The notes beneath the pieces were generated by a model. The model saw only the letters and a list, made by a program, of their open reading frames with translations, had not been told where the DNA came from and made no database searches. The position numbers and the translations under genes were made by a program. Positions 1-7,800 of a stretch of DNA of 12,793 bases are shown here, piece by piece; position 1 is the stretch's first letter, and every line of letters begins with the position of its first letter. Origin of the DNA: Caulobacteraceae bacterium (GTDB lineage Bacteria; Pseudomonadota; Alphaproteobacteria; Caulobacterales; Caulobacteraceae); contig CANGEH010000031.1 of NCBI GenBank assembly GCA_947452665.1, positions 1 through 12,793 of the forward strand, read 5' to 3'.

Positions 1-339
1 AATGCCGTGCACCGGGTGATCCGCTGGGCCGCCGCTGCGGGCCTGCAAGAAGCGATGATTGAGGCGGTCATGGCCGCCTATTTCACCGATCTGCGCGATA
101 TTGGCGATCCAGAAGTCCTAGCCGATATTGCCGACAGTGTTGGCCTAGAGCGGATGATGGTGCTCAAGCTTTTGTCCGAAGACGCCGACAAGGCCCTGAT
201 CGCGCATGAGCATGGCGTCGCCGTGCAGGCCGGGATCACGGGCGTGCCCTTCACCATTTTTGGCGGCAAGGTTGCAGCGGTTGGTGCAGAATCGCCTGAA
301 AACCTTGCCGCTGCCATCGACCAAGCCCTAGCTGCCTAG
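1..339 (+). CDS. FrnE-like DsbA-family oxidoreductase, 3' part only
   Basis: This is the C-terminal 112 residues of a thioredoxin-fold protein of the DsbA/FrnE family (thiol-disulfide oxidoreductase or 2-hydroxychromene-2-carboxylate isomerase-like). The frame is open from base 1, so the gene starts outside the window. A GTG at 7 is in frame, but the residues before and after it (NAVHRVIRWA) match the family's internal N-x-x-x-HRLI-type helix, so it is not a start. The cis-proline loop GITGVPF (residues 76-82 of the visible part), followed by a beta strand and an alanine-rich final helix, is typical of the fold's C-terminal half. The catalytic N-terminal region (CxxC or its substitute) is not visible, so the exact activity cannot be told. 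The last 12 bases overlap the end of the convergent mfd gene. FrnE-type proteins are cytoplasmic, and no link to DNA repair is implied. Confidence 0.88.
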   Translation, partial: NAVHRVIRWAAAAGLQEAMIEAVMAAYFTDLRDIGDPEVLADIADSVGLERMMVLKLLSEDADKALIAHEHGVAVQAGITGVPFTIFGGKVAAVGAESPENLAAAIDQALAA

Positions 340-3300
340 GCCAGCCAGCCTGGCCAATTCGGTCAAGATCCGCTCGGCCGCGCCAAGGCGCTGATTGGGG
401 GTTTCCCACTCGCCCTTGACCACCACCTTGTGATCAGGCCGCACCCGCCAGGCCATGGCATTCTTATGCGCAAACGTAATCAGGCCCATCGGATTGGCAA
501 AGGTATCATTGCGGAACGAGACCACCGCTCCCTTGGGTCCAACATCGATCTTGGCGACATTGGCCTGACGACACAGGCCCTTGATCGCGACAACCTTTAG
601 CAATTGCCCGGCCTCGTCGGGTAAGGGGCCGAACCGGTCGATCAGTTCGGCGGCCATGGCCTCGCGGTCCTCGGCGCGCTCGGCCTCAGACAGGCGCCGA
701 TAGAGGGCAAGGCGCACATTCAGGTCGGGCACATAATATTCAGGGATCAGGACCGAGGCACCGGTATTGATCTGCGGCGACCATCCACGATCGGACGGCA
801 TCTCGACCTCACCGGCCTTCATCTCATTGACGGCATCTTCGAGCATTTGCTGATAAAGCTCGACCCCGATCTCGCGGATATGGCCAGACTGTTGGTCGCC
901 AAGCAGATTGCCGCCGCCGCGAATATCCAGGTCATGGCTGGCCAGCTGGAAGCCCGCGCCCAGATTGTCTAGTGACTGCAGAACCTTAAGCCGCCGCTCT
1001 GCCGACAGGGTAATGGGCTTGTCGGCCGGTGTGGTCATATAGGCATAGGCCCGGGTCTTGGCCCGCCCAACCCGGCCACGCAATTGATAGAGCTGAGCTA
1101 GGCCAAACATGTCGGCGCGGTTGATAATCAGTGTGTTGGCCGCCGGAATATCGAGCCCGGACTCCACAATACTGGTGGCCAAGAGCACATCATATTGGCC
1201 GTCATAAAACGCACTCATCACGTCTTCGAGCTGGGTTGGGGCCATCTGACCATGGCCAACCACGAATTTCACCTCGGGCACCTGCTCGCGCAAGAAGGTC
1301 TCAAGCCTTGGCAGGTCGGCCAGGCGCGGCGTGACGAAATAGGCCTGACCGCCGCGATACTTTTCGCGTAGCAAGGCTTCGCGCACGGCAATCGGATCAA
1401 AGGGCATGACATAGGTGCGCACGGCCAGACGATCGACCGGCGGCGTGGCAATGATCGATAGCTCGCGTATGCCCGACAGTGCCATCTGAAGCGTGCGCGG
1501 AATAGGCGTCGCTGACAGGGTCAGCATATGCACATCGGCGCGCAGGGCCTTTAGCTTTTCCTTATGCTTGACGCCGAAATGCTGTTCTTCATCGACAATG
1601 ACCAGGCCCAGATCCTTGAACTTGACCTGCTCAGACAAGACCGCATGGGTACCGACAAGGATTTCCAGCTCACCTGCCGCCACACCGGCGCGGGTTTCAG
1701 CCGCCTCCTTGGCCGGGACCATGCGCGAGAGCTGCCGCACCTTGACCGGCCAGCCCTTGAAGCGCTCGGAAAAGCCCTTGAAATGCTGGCGTGCCAGCAA
1801 GGTGGTTGGGCAGACAATTGCCACCTGACGGCCACTCATGGCGACGACAAAGGCCGCTCTTAGCGCCACCTCGGTCTTGCCAAAGCCAACATCGCCGCAG
1901 ATCAGACGGTCCATGGGCCGCCCAGAGCCAAGGTCGCCCAGCACATCACCAATCGCATGCAACTGATCTTCGGTTTCCTCGTATGGGAACCGGGCACAGA
2001 ACTCTTCGAACAGGCCTTGAGGCGACAAGATCTGTTCGGATTTTTTTAGCATCCGCGCCGCCGCGATCTTGATCAGGCCATCGGCCATTTCGCGCAGGCG
2101 CACCTTGGCCCTGGCCTTGCGGGCCTGCCAGGCTGCGCCGCCGAGCCGGTCAAGCTGTACATCATCGCTTTCAGACCCGTATCGGGTGAGGAGGTCGATA
2201 TTTTCAACCGGCAGATACAGCTTGGACTCGCCGCCATATTGCAGCTCAAGACAGTCATGCGGCGCGCCGGCCACATCCAAGGTCTTCAAGCCGTCATAAC
2301 GCCCAATACCATGGTCAATATGCACGACCAGATCACCGGGGGTCAGGGACGAGGCCTCGGCCAAGAAGTTCTGAGCCCGGCGGCGCTTGGTCGGCCGCGC
2401 CAACCGGTCGCCAAGAATATCGGTCTCAGAGATCACGGCTAGGGTGTCGGTCTCAAACCCGTGTTCCAGCGGCAGCACCACGCGCTGCGGCCGCTTGGGA
2501 TCGGCGGCCTTGGCCGCCTGCCAATAGGGCGAATAGATCAGATCATTAAGGCCATGATCGCCCAGCATACCACCCAAACGCTCGGACGAGCCCTCGGACC
2601 AGGAGGCAAACAAAACGCGCTTACCCGCCGCGCCCAGGGCGCGGGCATGGTCGGCGGCGGCCTCGAAAAGGTTGGAAGAATCCTTGGCCCGCTCAGGCGC
2701 AAAGCCGCGCCCCTGCCGCGCGCCCATATCCACCTGCCCCTCGCCGTCATGACGAAACGGCGTAAAGCGGCGTGAGGGATGGACCTCAAACAAACGGTCC
2801 CATTCCTCGCCCGTCAGATAGAGCTGGTCTGGGGCCAGGGGCTTATAGCCACTGCGGATCCCGGCCTGATCGGTGCGGGCCTCATAGGCATCGCTAATCA
2901 TGGCCAGGCGCTCATCGCGCGCTTCTGGGGCCAGATAGTCCAGGCCAATCAGGGCCTCGGGACCCAGATAGTCAAACAAGGTCTCCATCCGCTCATAAAA
3001 CAGCGGCAGCCAGTGCTCCATCCCCGCCCGGCGACCGCCATTGCTGACCGAGGCATAAAGCGCATCATCCAACGGTGCGCCAAAGGCGGCGACATAGCCA
3101 GTCCGGAAGCGCGAGATGGAATCTGGTTCAACCAGAACTTCGCTGACCGGCAAAAGCGCGACTGAATTGAGCGGCCGGATCGAGCGCTGGGTTTCTGGAT
3201 CAAAGGCACGGATGGTTTCAAGCGTATCGCCAAACAGGTCCAGCCGGACCGGCTCATCGGCATTGGGCGGAAACACGTCAATCACGCCGCCGCGAATGGC

Positions 3301-3801
3301 AAATTCGCCCTTGGCCGAAACGGTCGAGGCGCGGACATAGCCATTGACGGCAAAATACCGCTCCAGATCGGCAATGTTTACGTCTTGGCCCGTGGCGGCC
3401 ATATAACTGGCCCGTGCGATCACAGCCCGTGAGGGCACGCGCTGGACCAGGGCTGGGATCTGGGTGATCAAGAGGCGCGGCGTCTTGCCAGACGGGGCCT
3501 GCGTCAACTGGCTCAAGGCCGACATACGCTGGGCCGCCACCGCCGCCGACGGACCAATCCGGTCATAGGGCAGACAGTCCCAGGACGGGAAGCGGATAAC
3601 CTCAATCTCTGGCGCGAAAAAGGTCAGGGCCTCGGCAAAGGCCGTGGCACGGGTCCCGTCCCTGGCGACAAACGCGCAAGTGCCCCCCTTGGCCCGCACC
3701 AGATCCGCCATGATCAGGGCATCAAACCCTTCGGGCGCACCCGTCAGGTCTAGGCGGCCAGCATGCTGGGCCAGGCGTTTAGCGTCAAAAGGCGTTACCA
3801 C
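328..3801 (-). CDS. mfd: Transcription-repair coupling factor Mfd
   Basis: Mfd is an ATP-driven DNA translocase that removes RNA polymerase stalled at lesions and recruits UvrA for nucleotide excision repair. At 1157 residues it has the usual full length. The N-terminal UvrB-like part covers about 1-340. The RNA polymerase interaction domain lies around 480-550 (DLVVHIDHGIGRYDGL). The SF2 motor follows, with Walker A GDVGFGKT (636-643, Lys642), the Walker B box DEEQH (737-741), motif III SATPIPRT (763-770) and motif VI QLRGRVGR (906-913). The TRG region and TRCF C-terminal domain lie beyond about 950. All motor motifs look intact. The start is GTG; a possible AAGGG ribosome site (3814-3818) lies 12 bases away, rather far, and the next in-frame ATG is at residue 31, which would cut into the conserved part. 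It lies downstream of sdhE with a 113-base gap, and its end overlaps the FrnE-like gene. Confidence 0.97.
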   Translation of the reverse strand: MVTPFDAKRLAQHAGRLDLTGAPEGFDALIMADLVRAKGGTCAFVARDGTRATAFAEALTFFAPEIEVIRFPSWDCLPYDRIGPSAAVAAQRMSALSQLTQAPSGKTPRLLITQIPALVQRVPSRAVIARASYMAATGQDVNIADLERYFAVNGYVRASTVSAKGEFAIRGGVIDVFPPNADEPVRLDLFGDTLETIRAFDPETQRSIRPLNSVALLPVSEVLVEPDSISRFRTGYVAAFGAPLDDALYASVSNGGRRAGMEHWLPLFYERMETLFDYLGPEALIGLDYLAPEARDERLAMISDAYEARTDQAGIRSGYKPLAPDQLYLTGEEWDRLFEVHPSRRFTPFRHDGEGQVDMGARQGRGFAPERAKDSSNLFEAAADHARALGAAGKRVLFASWSEGSSERLGGMLGDHGLNDLIYSPYWQAAKAADPKRPQRVVLPLEHGFETDTLAVISETDILGDRLARPTKRRRAQNFLAEASSLTPGDLVVHIDHGIGRYDGLKTLDVAGAPHDCLELQYGGESKLYLPVENIDLLTRYGSESDDVQLDRLGGAAWQARKARAKVRLREMADGLIKIAAARMLKKSEQILSPQGLFEEFCARFPYEETEDQLHAIGDVLGDLGSGRPMDRLICGDVGFGKTEVALRAAFVVAMSGRQVAIVCPTTLLARQHFKGFSERFKGWPVKVRQLSRMVPAKEAAETRAGVAAGELEILVGTHAVLSEQVKFKDLGLVIVDEEQHFGVKHKEKLKALRADVHMLTLSATPIPRTLQMALSGIRELSIIATPPVDRLAVRTYVMPFDPIAVREALLREKYRGGQAYFVTPRLADLPRLETFLREQVPEVKFVVGHGQMAPTQLEDVMSAFYDGQYDVLLATSIVESGLDIPAANTLIINRADMFGLAQLYQLRGRVGRAKTRAYAYMTTPADKPITLSAERRLKVLQSLDNLGAGFQLASHDLDIRGGGNLLGDQQSGHIREIGVELYQQMLEDAVNEMKAGEVEMPSDRGWSPQINTGASVLIPEYYVPDLNVRLALYRRLSEAERAEDREAMAAELIDRFGPLPDEAGQLLKVVAIKGLCRQANVAKIDVGPKGAVVSFRNDTFANPMGLITFAHKNAMAWRVRPDHKVVVKGEWETPNQRLGAAERILTELARLAGLGS

Positions 3802-3914
3802 AGTGCGTCTTTACCCTTAGTCACCCGCTTCAGATCCAGACGGGGAGGTCAGATAGGGCCAATGCCCGGGCCTGGGCAAGAGGGCGTCCAAATTGATCTA
3901 GAATCAGGCGGGGC

Positions 3915-4211
3915 TTAAGCGCCCTGCCCGACCCCACGTATGGCATGAGCTTTAAACCGAAAATCTTTGATTAGGTTCAGTATTTCGCCATCAAATTCAG
4001 CTGGCGTTTCAATGCGGCCAACAATCCAGCCATACAGGTCCTGATCCGGGGCCTCGATCAAGGCCTCAAAGGCATCCAGCTGGTCTATGGTGAACCCATC
4101 CAGAAACTGGTCGGCAAACGGGCCAATAATCAGGTCCGCTTCGCGAAATCCACGATGCCAGGCGCGGAACTTGACGCGTCTTAGCCGCGCCTGATGGTTA
4201 GAATCGCTCAT
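3915..4211 (-). CDS. sdhE: FAD assembly factor SdhE (succinate dehydrogenase assembly factor 2)
   Basis: This is a small cytoplasmic five-helix protein of the SdhE/Sdh5 family, which promotes covalent FAD attachment to the flavoprotein subunit of succinate dehydrogenase. The 98-residue product carries the family signature RGFREAD at residues 20-26 (the RGxxE motif, Arg20-Gly21 and Glu24, known to be needed for flavinylation). It also has the acidic/aromatic stretch DQDLYGWIVGR (56-66), and its length is typical. The start at 4211 is chosen over an in-frame ATG nine codons upstream (4238) because an AAGGG ribosome site (4219-4223) sits 7 bases before it, and the family begins close to this Met. 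It is divergent from recG and upstream of mfd on the same strand. The sdh operon is not in the window. Confidence 0.94.
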   Translation of the reverse strand: MSDSNHQARLRRVKFRAWHRGFREADLIIGPFADQFLDGFTIDQLDAFEALIEAPDQDLYGWIVGRIETPAEFDGEILNLIKDFRFKAHAIRGVGQGA

Positions 4212-4293
4212 GGCCGGGCCCTTATGCTCAGAAATCATGCCTTGGCATATAGAACGGCGCGGCGTCTGCGACCAGTCGCGCTATGATGTGTTT
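4212..4293. promoter_or_regulatory. Divergent sdhE/recG intergenic region
   Basis: These 82 bases separate the divergent sdhE and recG starts and must hold the promoter(s) for both unless transcription enters from outside. On the + strand a TATGAT box at 4282-4287 lies seven bases before the recG ATG, which would fit a leaderless recG message, but no good -35 box is seen at the right distance. On the - strand the AT-rich stretch around 4245-4252 (CTATATGCC read on that strand) could be a -10 region for sdhE. Both are weak sequence matches. Confidence 0.4.
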
Positions 4294-6369
4294 ATGCGTC
4301 CGGAGATTCTCTTTCCCCTGTTTGCGCCTGCGGCCTCGCTCAAGGGCATAGGCCCCAAGATTGCGCCCCTGGTCGAACGCGCCGCTGGCCCCCTGGTGCG
4401 CGACCTGGCCTTTTTGTGCCCGCAAGGCGTGATTGAGCGAAAGCGCACCACGGTCCAGGCCGCGCAAGACGGACTGGTCCAGACCCTGGTCGTGCGTATA
4501 GACACCCATATGCCGCCCAGCCGCCGCGGCGCGCCCTGGCGCATACGCACGCTGGATGAGACGGGATTTTTGTTCCTGACCTGGTTCAAGGGCGGCGGCC
4601 CGCATCTGGAGGCCCAGCACCCGCCCGGTGCCGCGCGTGCCGTCAGCGGCAAGCTAGAGCGGTTCGGGGTTGAGGCCCAGATTGCCCATCCCGACTATCT
4701 GCTCGATGCTGGAAGGCTGGAGGACATTCCCCTGATTGAGGCGGTCTATGGCACCACAGCGGGCCTGCCCTCGCGCACTCTGCGCCGTCTGGCGCTCGAG
4801 GCCCTAGCCAAGACCCCCGATCTGGCCGAATGGCAGGATCCGGCCTGGCTGGCGCGCAAGGGCTGGCTGGGTTGGCGCGCGGCGCTGGAGCGGCTGCATG
4901 ATCCCAAAACCGTAGCGGATATGGATATTGCCGCGCCCCAGCGGCAGCGCCTTGCCTATGACGAGCTCTTGGCTCACCAACTCGCCATGGCCCAGCGCAA
5001 GGCGGCACGGCGGCGCGAGGCAGCGCCCATTGTCCCGGCATCGCCCCTGTCAGACGGTTTACAGGCGGCCCTACCCTTTACCCTGACCGGAGCCCAGAGC
5101 CGCAGCCTATCGGAAATTCGCGGCGACCTGCTGGCGGGCGAACGCATGAGCCGGCTTTTGCAAGGCGATGTCGGCTCCGGCAAGACCGTGGTGGCCATGC
5201 TGGCCATGGCCGATGTCGCGGGTGCCGGCGGCCAGTCGGCCCTGATGGCCCCAACCGAAATCCTGGCGCGGCAGCATTTTGAAACCTTGTCTGCCCCCCT
5301 CGCCGCTCAGGGTCTAGAGGTCATGCTCCTGACCGGGCGCGATAAGGGCGCAGGCCGGGCGGAAAAGCTGCGCGCCTTGGCCAGCGGCGCGGTTGATATC
5401 CTGGTTGGCACCCATGCCCTGTTTCAGGATGATGTCGTTTATGCCCGGCTTGACCTGGCCGTGATCGACGAGCAGCACCGGTTTGGCGTGGCCGAGCGGC
5501 GGCGCTTGCAGGACAAGGGGGCCAGTGTTCACCTCTTGGCCATGTCCGCTACCCCGATCCCGCGCACGCTGGAACTGACGCAATATGGCGAGCTGGACGT
5601 ATCGCGGATTGACGAAAAGCCGCCAGGCCGCACCCCGGTCGCCACAAGGGCTGTGCCCTTGCCGCGCATTGGTGAGATCGTGCAAAGGCTCAAGACCGTG
5701 GTCGCGAGCGGCGCTCAGGCCTTTTGGATTTGCCCGCTGGTTGCTGAATCCGAGCTGATGGACCTCGCCGCCGCCGAAGCCCGGGCCGCAGACCTGCGCC
5801 AGCATATGGGCCCGCGCGTTGGCCTCGTGCATGGCCAGATGCCGCCTGCGGAAAAAGACGCGGTCATGCAGGCCTTTACGGAAGGCAAAGTCAGTGTCCT
5901 GGTCGCCACCACTGTGGTCGAGGTCGGGGTCAATGTGCCCAATGCCTCCATCATGGTGATTGAACAGGCCGAGCGCTTTGGCCTGGCCCAGTTGCACCAA
6001 TTGCGTGGCCGGGTTGGCCGGGGGGTGAGGGAAAGCTCGTGCGTCCTGCTGTATGACCCGCCCTTAAGCAAGACCGGCGAGGCGCGACTGGACATATTGC
6101 GCAAGTCCGATGACGGGTTTGAGATCGCCGAGCGGGACCTAGCCTTGCGCGGCGGCGGCGATCCGCTCGGCCTAAAACAAAGCGGCTTTCCGGCCTATCG
6201 CTTTGCCGACCCGATTGCGCACAAGGACCTGATCCAGGCCGCCGCCGATGATGCGCGCCTAATCTTGGCCCGCGACCCGAACCTGACCAGTCCCAGAGGC
6301 CAGGCCGTGCGGGTTCTGGGTGAAATCTTTGACTGGCAGGCCGCACTTGGACTGACTGACGCGGGGTGA
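4294..6369 (+). CDS. recG: ATP-dependent DNA helicase RecG
   Basis: RecG is a monomeric SF2 double-strand DNA translocase that remodels stalled replication forks and Holliday junctions. The 691-residue product has the N-terminal wedge/OB region (about 1-230, opening with MRPEILFPLFAP and the helix-hairpin-like SLKGIGPKIAPL at 15-26). The motor follows: Walker A GDVGSGKT (291-298), TEILARQH (321-328), DEQH box with HRFGV (392-399), SATPIPRTL (418-426), and VEVGVNVPNA with HQLRGRVGRG near 542-577. The C-terminal TRG-type region IAERDLALRGGGDPLG follows at 611-626. The open frame extends upstream to ATG 4210, but the extra 28 residues are unlike the family and would overlap sdhE on the other strand, so the Met at 4294 is preferred; there is no clear ribosome site before it. 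It is divergent from sdhE, and the next gene follows after 64 bases on the same strand. Confidence 0.97.
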   Translation: MRPEILFPLFAPAASLKGIGPKIAPLVERAAGPLVRDLAFLCPQGVIERKRTTVQAAQDGLVQTLVVRIDTHMPPSRRGAPWRIRTLDETGFLFLTWFKGGGPHLEAQHPPGAARAVSGKLERFGVEAQIAHPDYLLDAGRLEDIPLIEAVYGTTAGLPSRTLRRLALEALAKTPDLAEWQDPAWLARKGWLGWRAALERLHDPKTVADMDIAAPQRQRLAYDELLAHQLAMAQRKAARRREAAPIVPASPLSDGLQAALPFTLTGAQSRSLSEIRGDLLAGERMSRLLQGDVGSGKTVVAMLAMADVAGAGGQSALMAPTEILARQHFETLSAPLAAQGLEVMLLTGRDKGAGRAEKLRALASGAVDILVGTHALFQDDVVYARLDLAVIDEQHRFGVAERRRLQDKGASVHLLAMSATPIPRTLELTQYGELDVSRIDEKPPGRTPVATRAVPLPRIGEIVQRLKTVVASGAQAFWICPLVAESELMDLAAAEARAADLRQHMGPRVGLVHGQMPPAEKDAVMQAFTEGKVSVLVATTVVEVGVNVPNASIMVIEQAERFGLAQLHQLRGRVGRGVRESSCVLLYDPPLSKTGEARLDILRKSDDGFEIAERDLALRGGGDPLGLKQSGFPAYRFADPIAHKDLIQAAADDARLILARDPNLTSPRGQAVRVLGEIFDWQAALGLTDAG

Positions 6370-6433
6370 GCCTTGGCGGCGGGCCTTCAAGGCGTCACAG
6401 TGCAAAAAAACAAGACCATACGGGAGACGCCCA

Positions 6434-7429
6434 ATGGATGCTGCCGAGCTAATGACCGCTCTTGGCCGCGTGGCTGGCAAGCTGGCCGCGGGGGCCACGG
6501 GCCTAGAGGACCTGCGCCGCCTATCGGGCGGGGCTAGCCAGGAGACCTGGGGCTTAAGGCTCGCTCGCCCCGCCGGACCGATTGACCTGATCTTGCGGCG
6601 CAGGCCCGATGGCGTGACCGGCTCTGGCAATGCCGTACCCTTGGCGACCGAGGCCGCCCTGATCCGCGCCGCCGCGGCCATCGGCGCGCCGGTGCCGTCT
6701 GTGCCCTATGTTTTCGACGAGGCGGACGGGGTGGGCGAGGCCTATGTCATGGGTAAGGTCGAGGGCGAGACCCTGGGCAGCCGCATTGTCCGCAATGAGG
6801 CCTTTGCCGCGATCCGGCCCGGTCTTGCGGCCCAGTGCGGCAAGGTCTTGGCCCAGATCCACGCCATTCCCGTCCAAGGTCTGCCGGACTTGGCCGTATC
6901 CGACGCCTTAACCGAGCTTGAAAAATATGAGGCCGTTTATCGCGGCTGCGGCGCAGAGCGGCCGATCATTGAGGCGGCCCTGGTCTATCTGAAGGCCAAG
7001 GCCCCGGCCTTGCCACAGCGGGTGCTGGTGCACGGCGATTTTCGCAATGGCAATCTGATGATCCATCCAGACGATGGCCTTCGCGCCGTTCTGGACTGGG
7101 AATTGGCGCATCTGGGCGATCCGGCCGAGGATCTGGGCTGGATCTGTGTCAATTCTTGGCGGTTTGGTAATCACGCCAAGCCGGTCGGCGGCTTTGGCGA
7201 TTATAGCCAATTGCTGGACGCCTATGCCGCAGCGGGCGGCGGCGAGATCAGTCTGGACCGAGTCCAGTACTGGCAGATGCTGGGCTCGATGAAATGGGGG
7301 ATTATGTGCATGACCATGTACCAGTCCTTTGCCACCGGGGCCGATGCCTCGGTCGAGCGGGCCATGATTGGCCGCCGCACCAGCGAGACCGAGATTGACC
7401 TGATCACCCTGTTGGAGGCCGCCGCATGA
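6434..7429 (+). CDS. APH/ACAD10-type phosphotransferase family protein
   Basis: This 331-residue protein has the protein-kinase-like fold of the aminoglycoside phosphotransferase superfamily, in the branch related to the N-terminal kinase domain of eukaryotic ACAD10/ACAD11. It shows a glycine-rich loop LSGGASQETW (30-39), the strand LILRRRPDG where the usual ATP-binding Lys position is Arg (residues 55-57), the catalytic loop VLVHGDFRNGN (197-207, Asp202 and Asn207) and the metal-binding VLDWELAHLGDP (219-230, Asp221). The family is thought to phosphorylate hydroxylated acyl-CoA or similar small molecules; drug resistance is unlikely. The start has a GGGAGA ribosome site (6422-6427) seven bases before it. 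The gene's stop overlaps the start of the DUF6285 gene (ATGA), so the two are probably co-translated. No acyl-CoA dehydrogenase gene accompanies it here. The substrate is unknown. Confidence 0.9.
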   Translation: MDAAELMTALGRVAGKLAAGATGLEDLRRLSGGASQETWGLRLARPAGPIDLILRRRPDGVTGSGNAVPLATEAALIRAAAAIGAPVPSVPYVFDEADGVGEAYVMGKVEGETLGSRIVRNEAFAAIRPGLAAQCGKVLAQIHAIPVQGLPDLAVSDALTELEKYEAVYRGCGAERPIIEAALVYLKAKAPALPQRVLVHGDFRNGNLMIHPDDGLRAVLDWELAHLGDPAEDLGWICVNSWRFGNHAKPVGGFGDYSQLLDAYAAAGGGEISLDRVQYWQMLGSMKWGIMCMTMYQSFATGADASVERAMIGRRTSETEIDLITLLEAAA

Positions 7430-7800
7430 TCTTGCAGCCCACTGCCCTTGAACTGGTTGATGCCGTGATCGGCTTTATCGAGACCCGCGCTGCGCCGCAG
7501 CTTCAAGATCGCGACGTCTTCTTGGCCCGCGTCGCCGTCAATGCCCTGCATACCATCCGGCGAGAAATCCAGTTGGGCGAGGACGCCGAACAGGCCGCGA
7601 CCTCGCGCCTACGCGCCTTGTTGAATCAGGAGGGTGAGTTTACCGCGCTCAATACCGCGCTGTGCGTCGCGATCCGGGAGGGTCAGATCGCCATTTCCGA
7701 CCCTGCCCTCTTGGCGCATCTGCGCGCCAGCGTCATCGATCAGGTCCAGATTGATCAGCCCAATTATTCTGGGCTAAAGGCCGCCTTGGCTGGGGCCTAG
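7426..7800 (+). CDS. DUF6285 domain-containing protein
   Basis: This is a 124-residue, mostly helical cytoplasmic protein with no signal or membrane segment. I recognise the DUF6285 pattern: an N-terminal helix PTALELVDAVIGFIE, then FLARVAVNALHTIRREI (residues 32-48), an ALNTALCVAIREG helix, and a C-terminal DPALLAHLRASVIDQVQIDQP (about 92-112). Proteins of this family are often encoded beside APH-type phosphotransferases and acyl-CoA dehydrogenases, but their function is not known to me. The start codon overlaps the stop of the upstream phosphotransferase gene by four bases (ATGA). A strong GGAGG ribosome site (7414-7418) lies seven bases upstream inside that gene, so dependence on the partner's translation is likely, and a physical partnership is an inference. 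Its stop codon overlaps the stop of the convergent DUF3089 gene. Confidence 0.87.
   Translation: MILQPTALELVDAVIGFIETRAAPQLQDRDVFLARVAVNALHTIRREIQLGEDAEQAATSRLRALLNQEGEFTALNTALCVAIREGQIAISDPALLAHLRASVIDQVQIDQPNYSGLKAALAGA

Noticed and set aside
3863..3878. Inverted repeat TGCCC...GGGCA between sdhE and mfd as a terminator or attenuator
   Set aside because: Only five paired bases, no T-run, and such GC palindromes are common at this base composition.
3851..3879. TTGCCC / 17 bases / CTATCT on the - strand as an mfd promoter
   Set aside because: The -10 box matches the consensus poorly; it may be real but the sequence alone does not support listing it.
4210..4293. Upstream extension of recG to ATG 4210 and of sdhE to ATG 4238
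   Set aside because: The two extensions would overlap each other on opposite strands, add residues unlike either family, and sdhE has a proper ribosome site for the inner start.
5314..6000. Long - strand open frame of 228 codons opposite recG
   Set aside because: It lies wholly inside recG, whose helicase motifs are intact; the product has no recognisable domain, and long antisense frames are expected at this GC content.
6370..6393. Hairpin GCCTTG...CAAGGC just after recG as a terminator
   Set aside because: The loop is 12 bases and no T-run follows on the + strand (an A-run comes instead), so it does not fit an intrinsic terminator.
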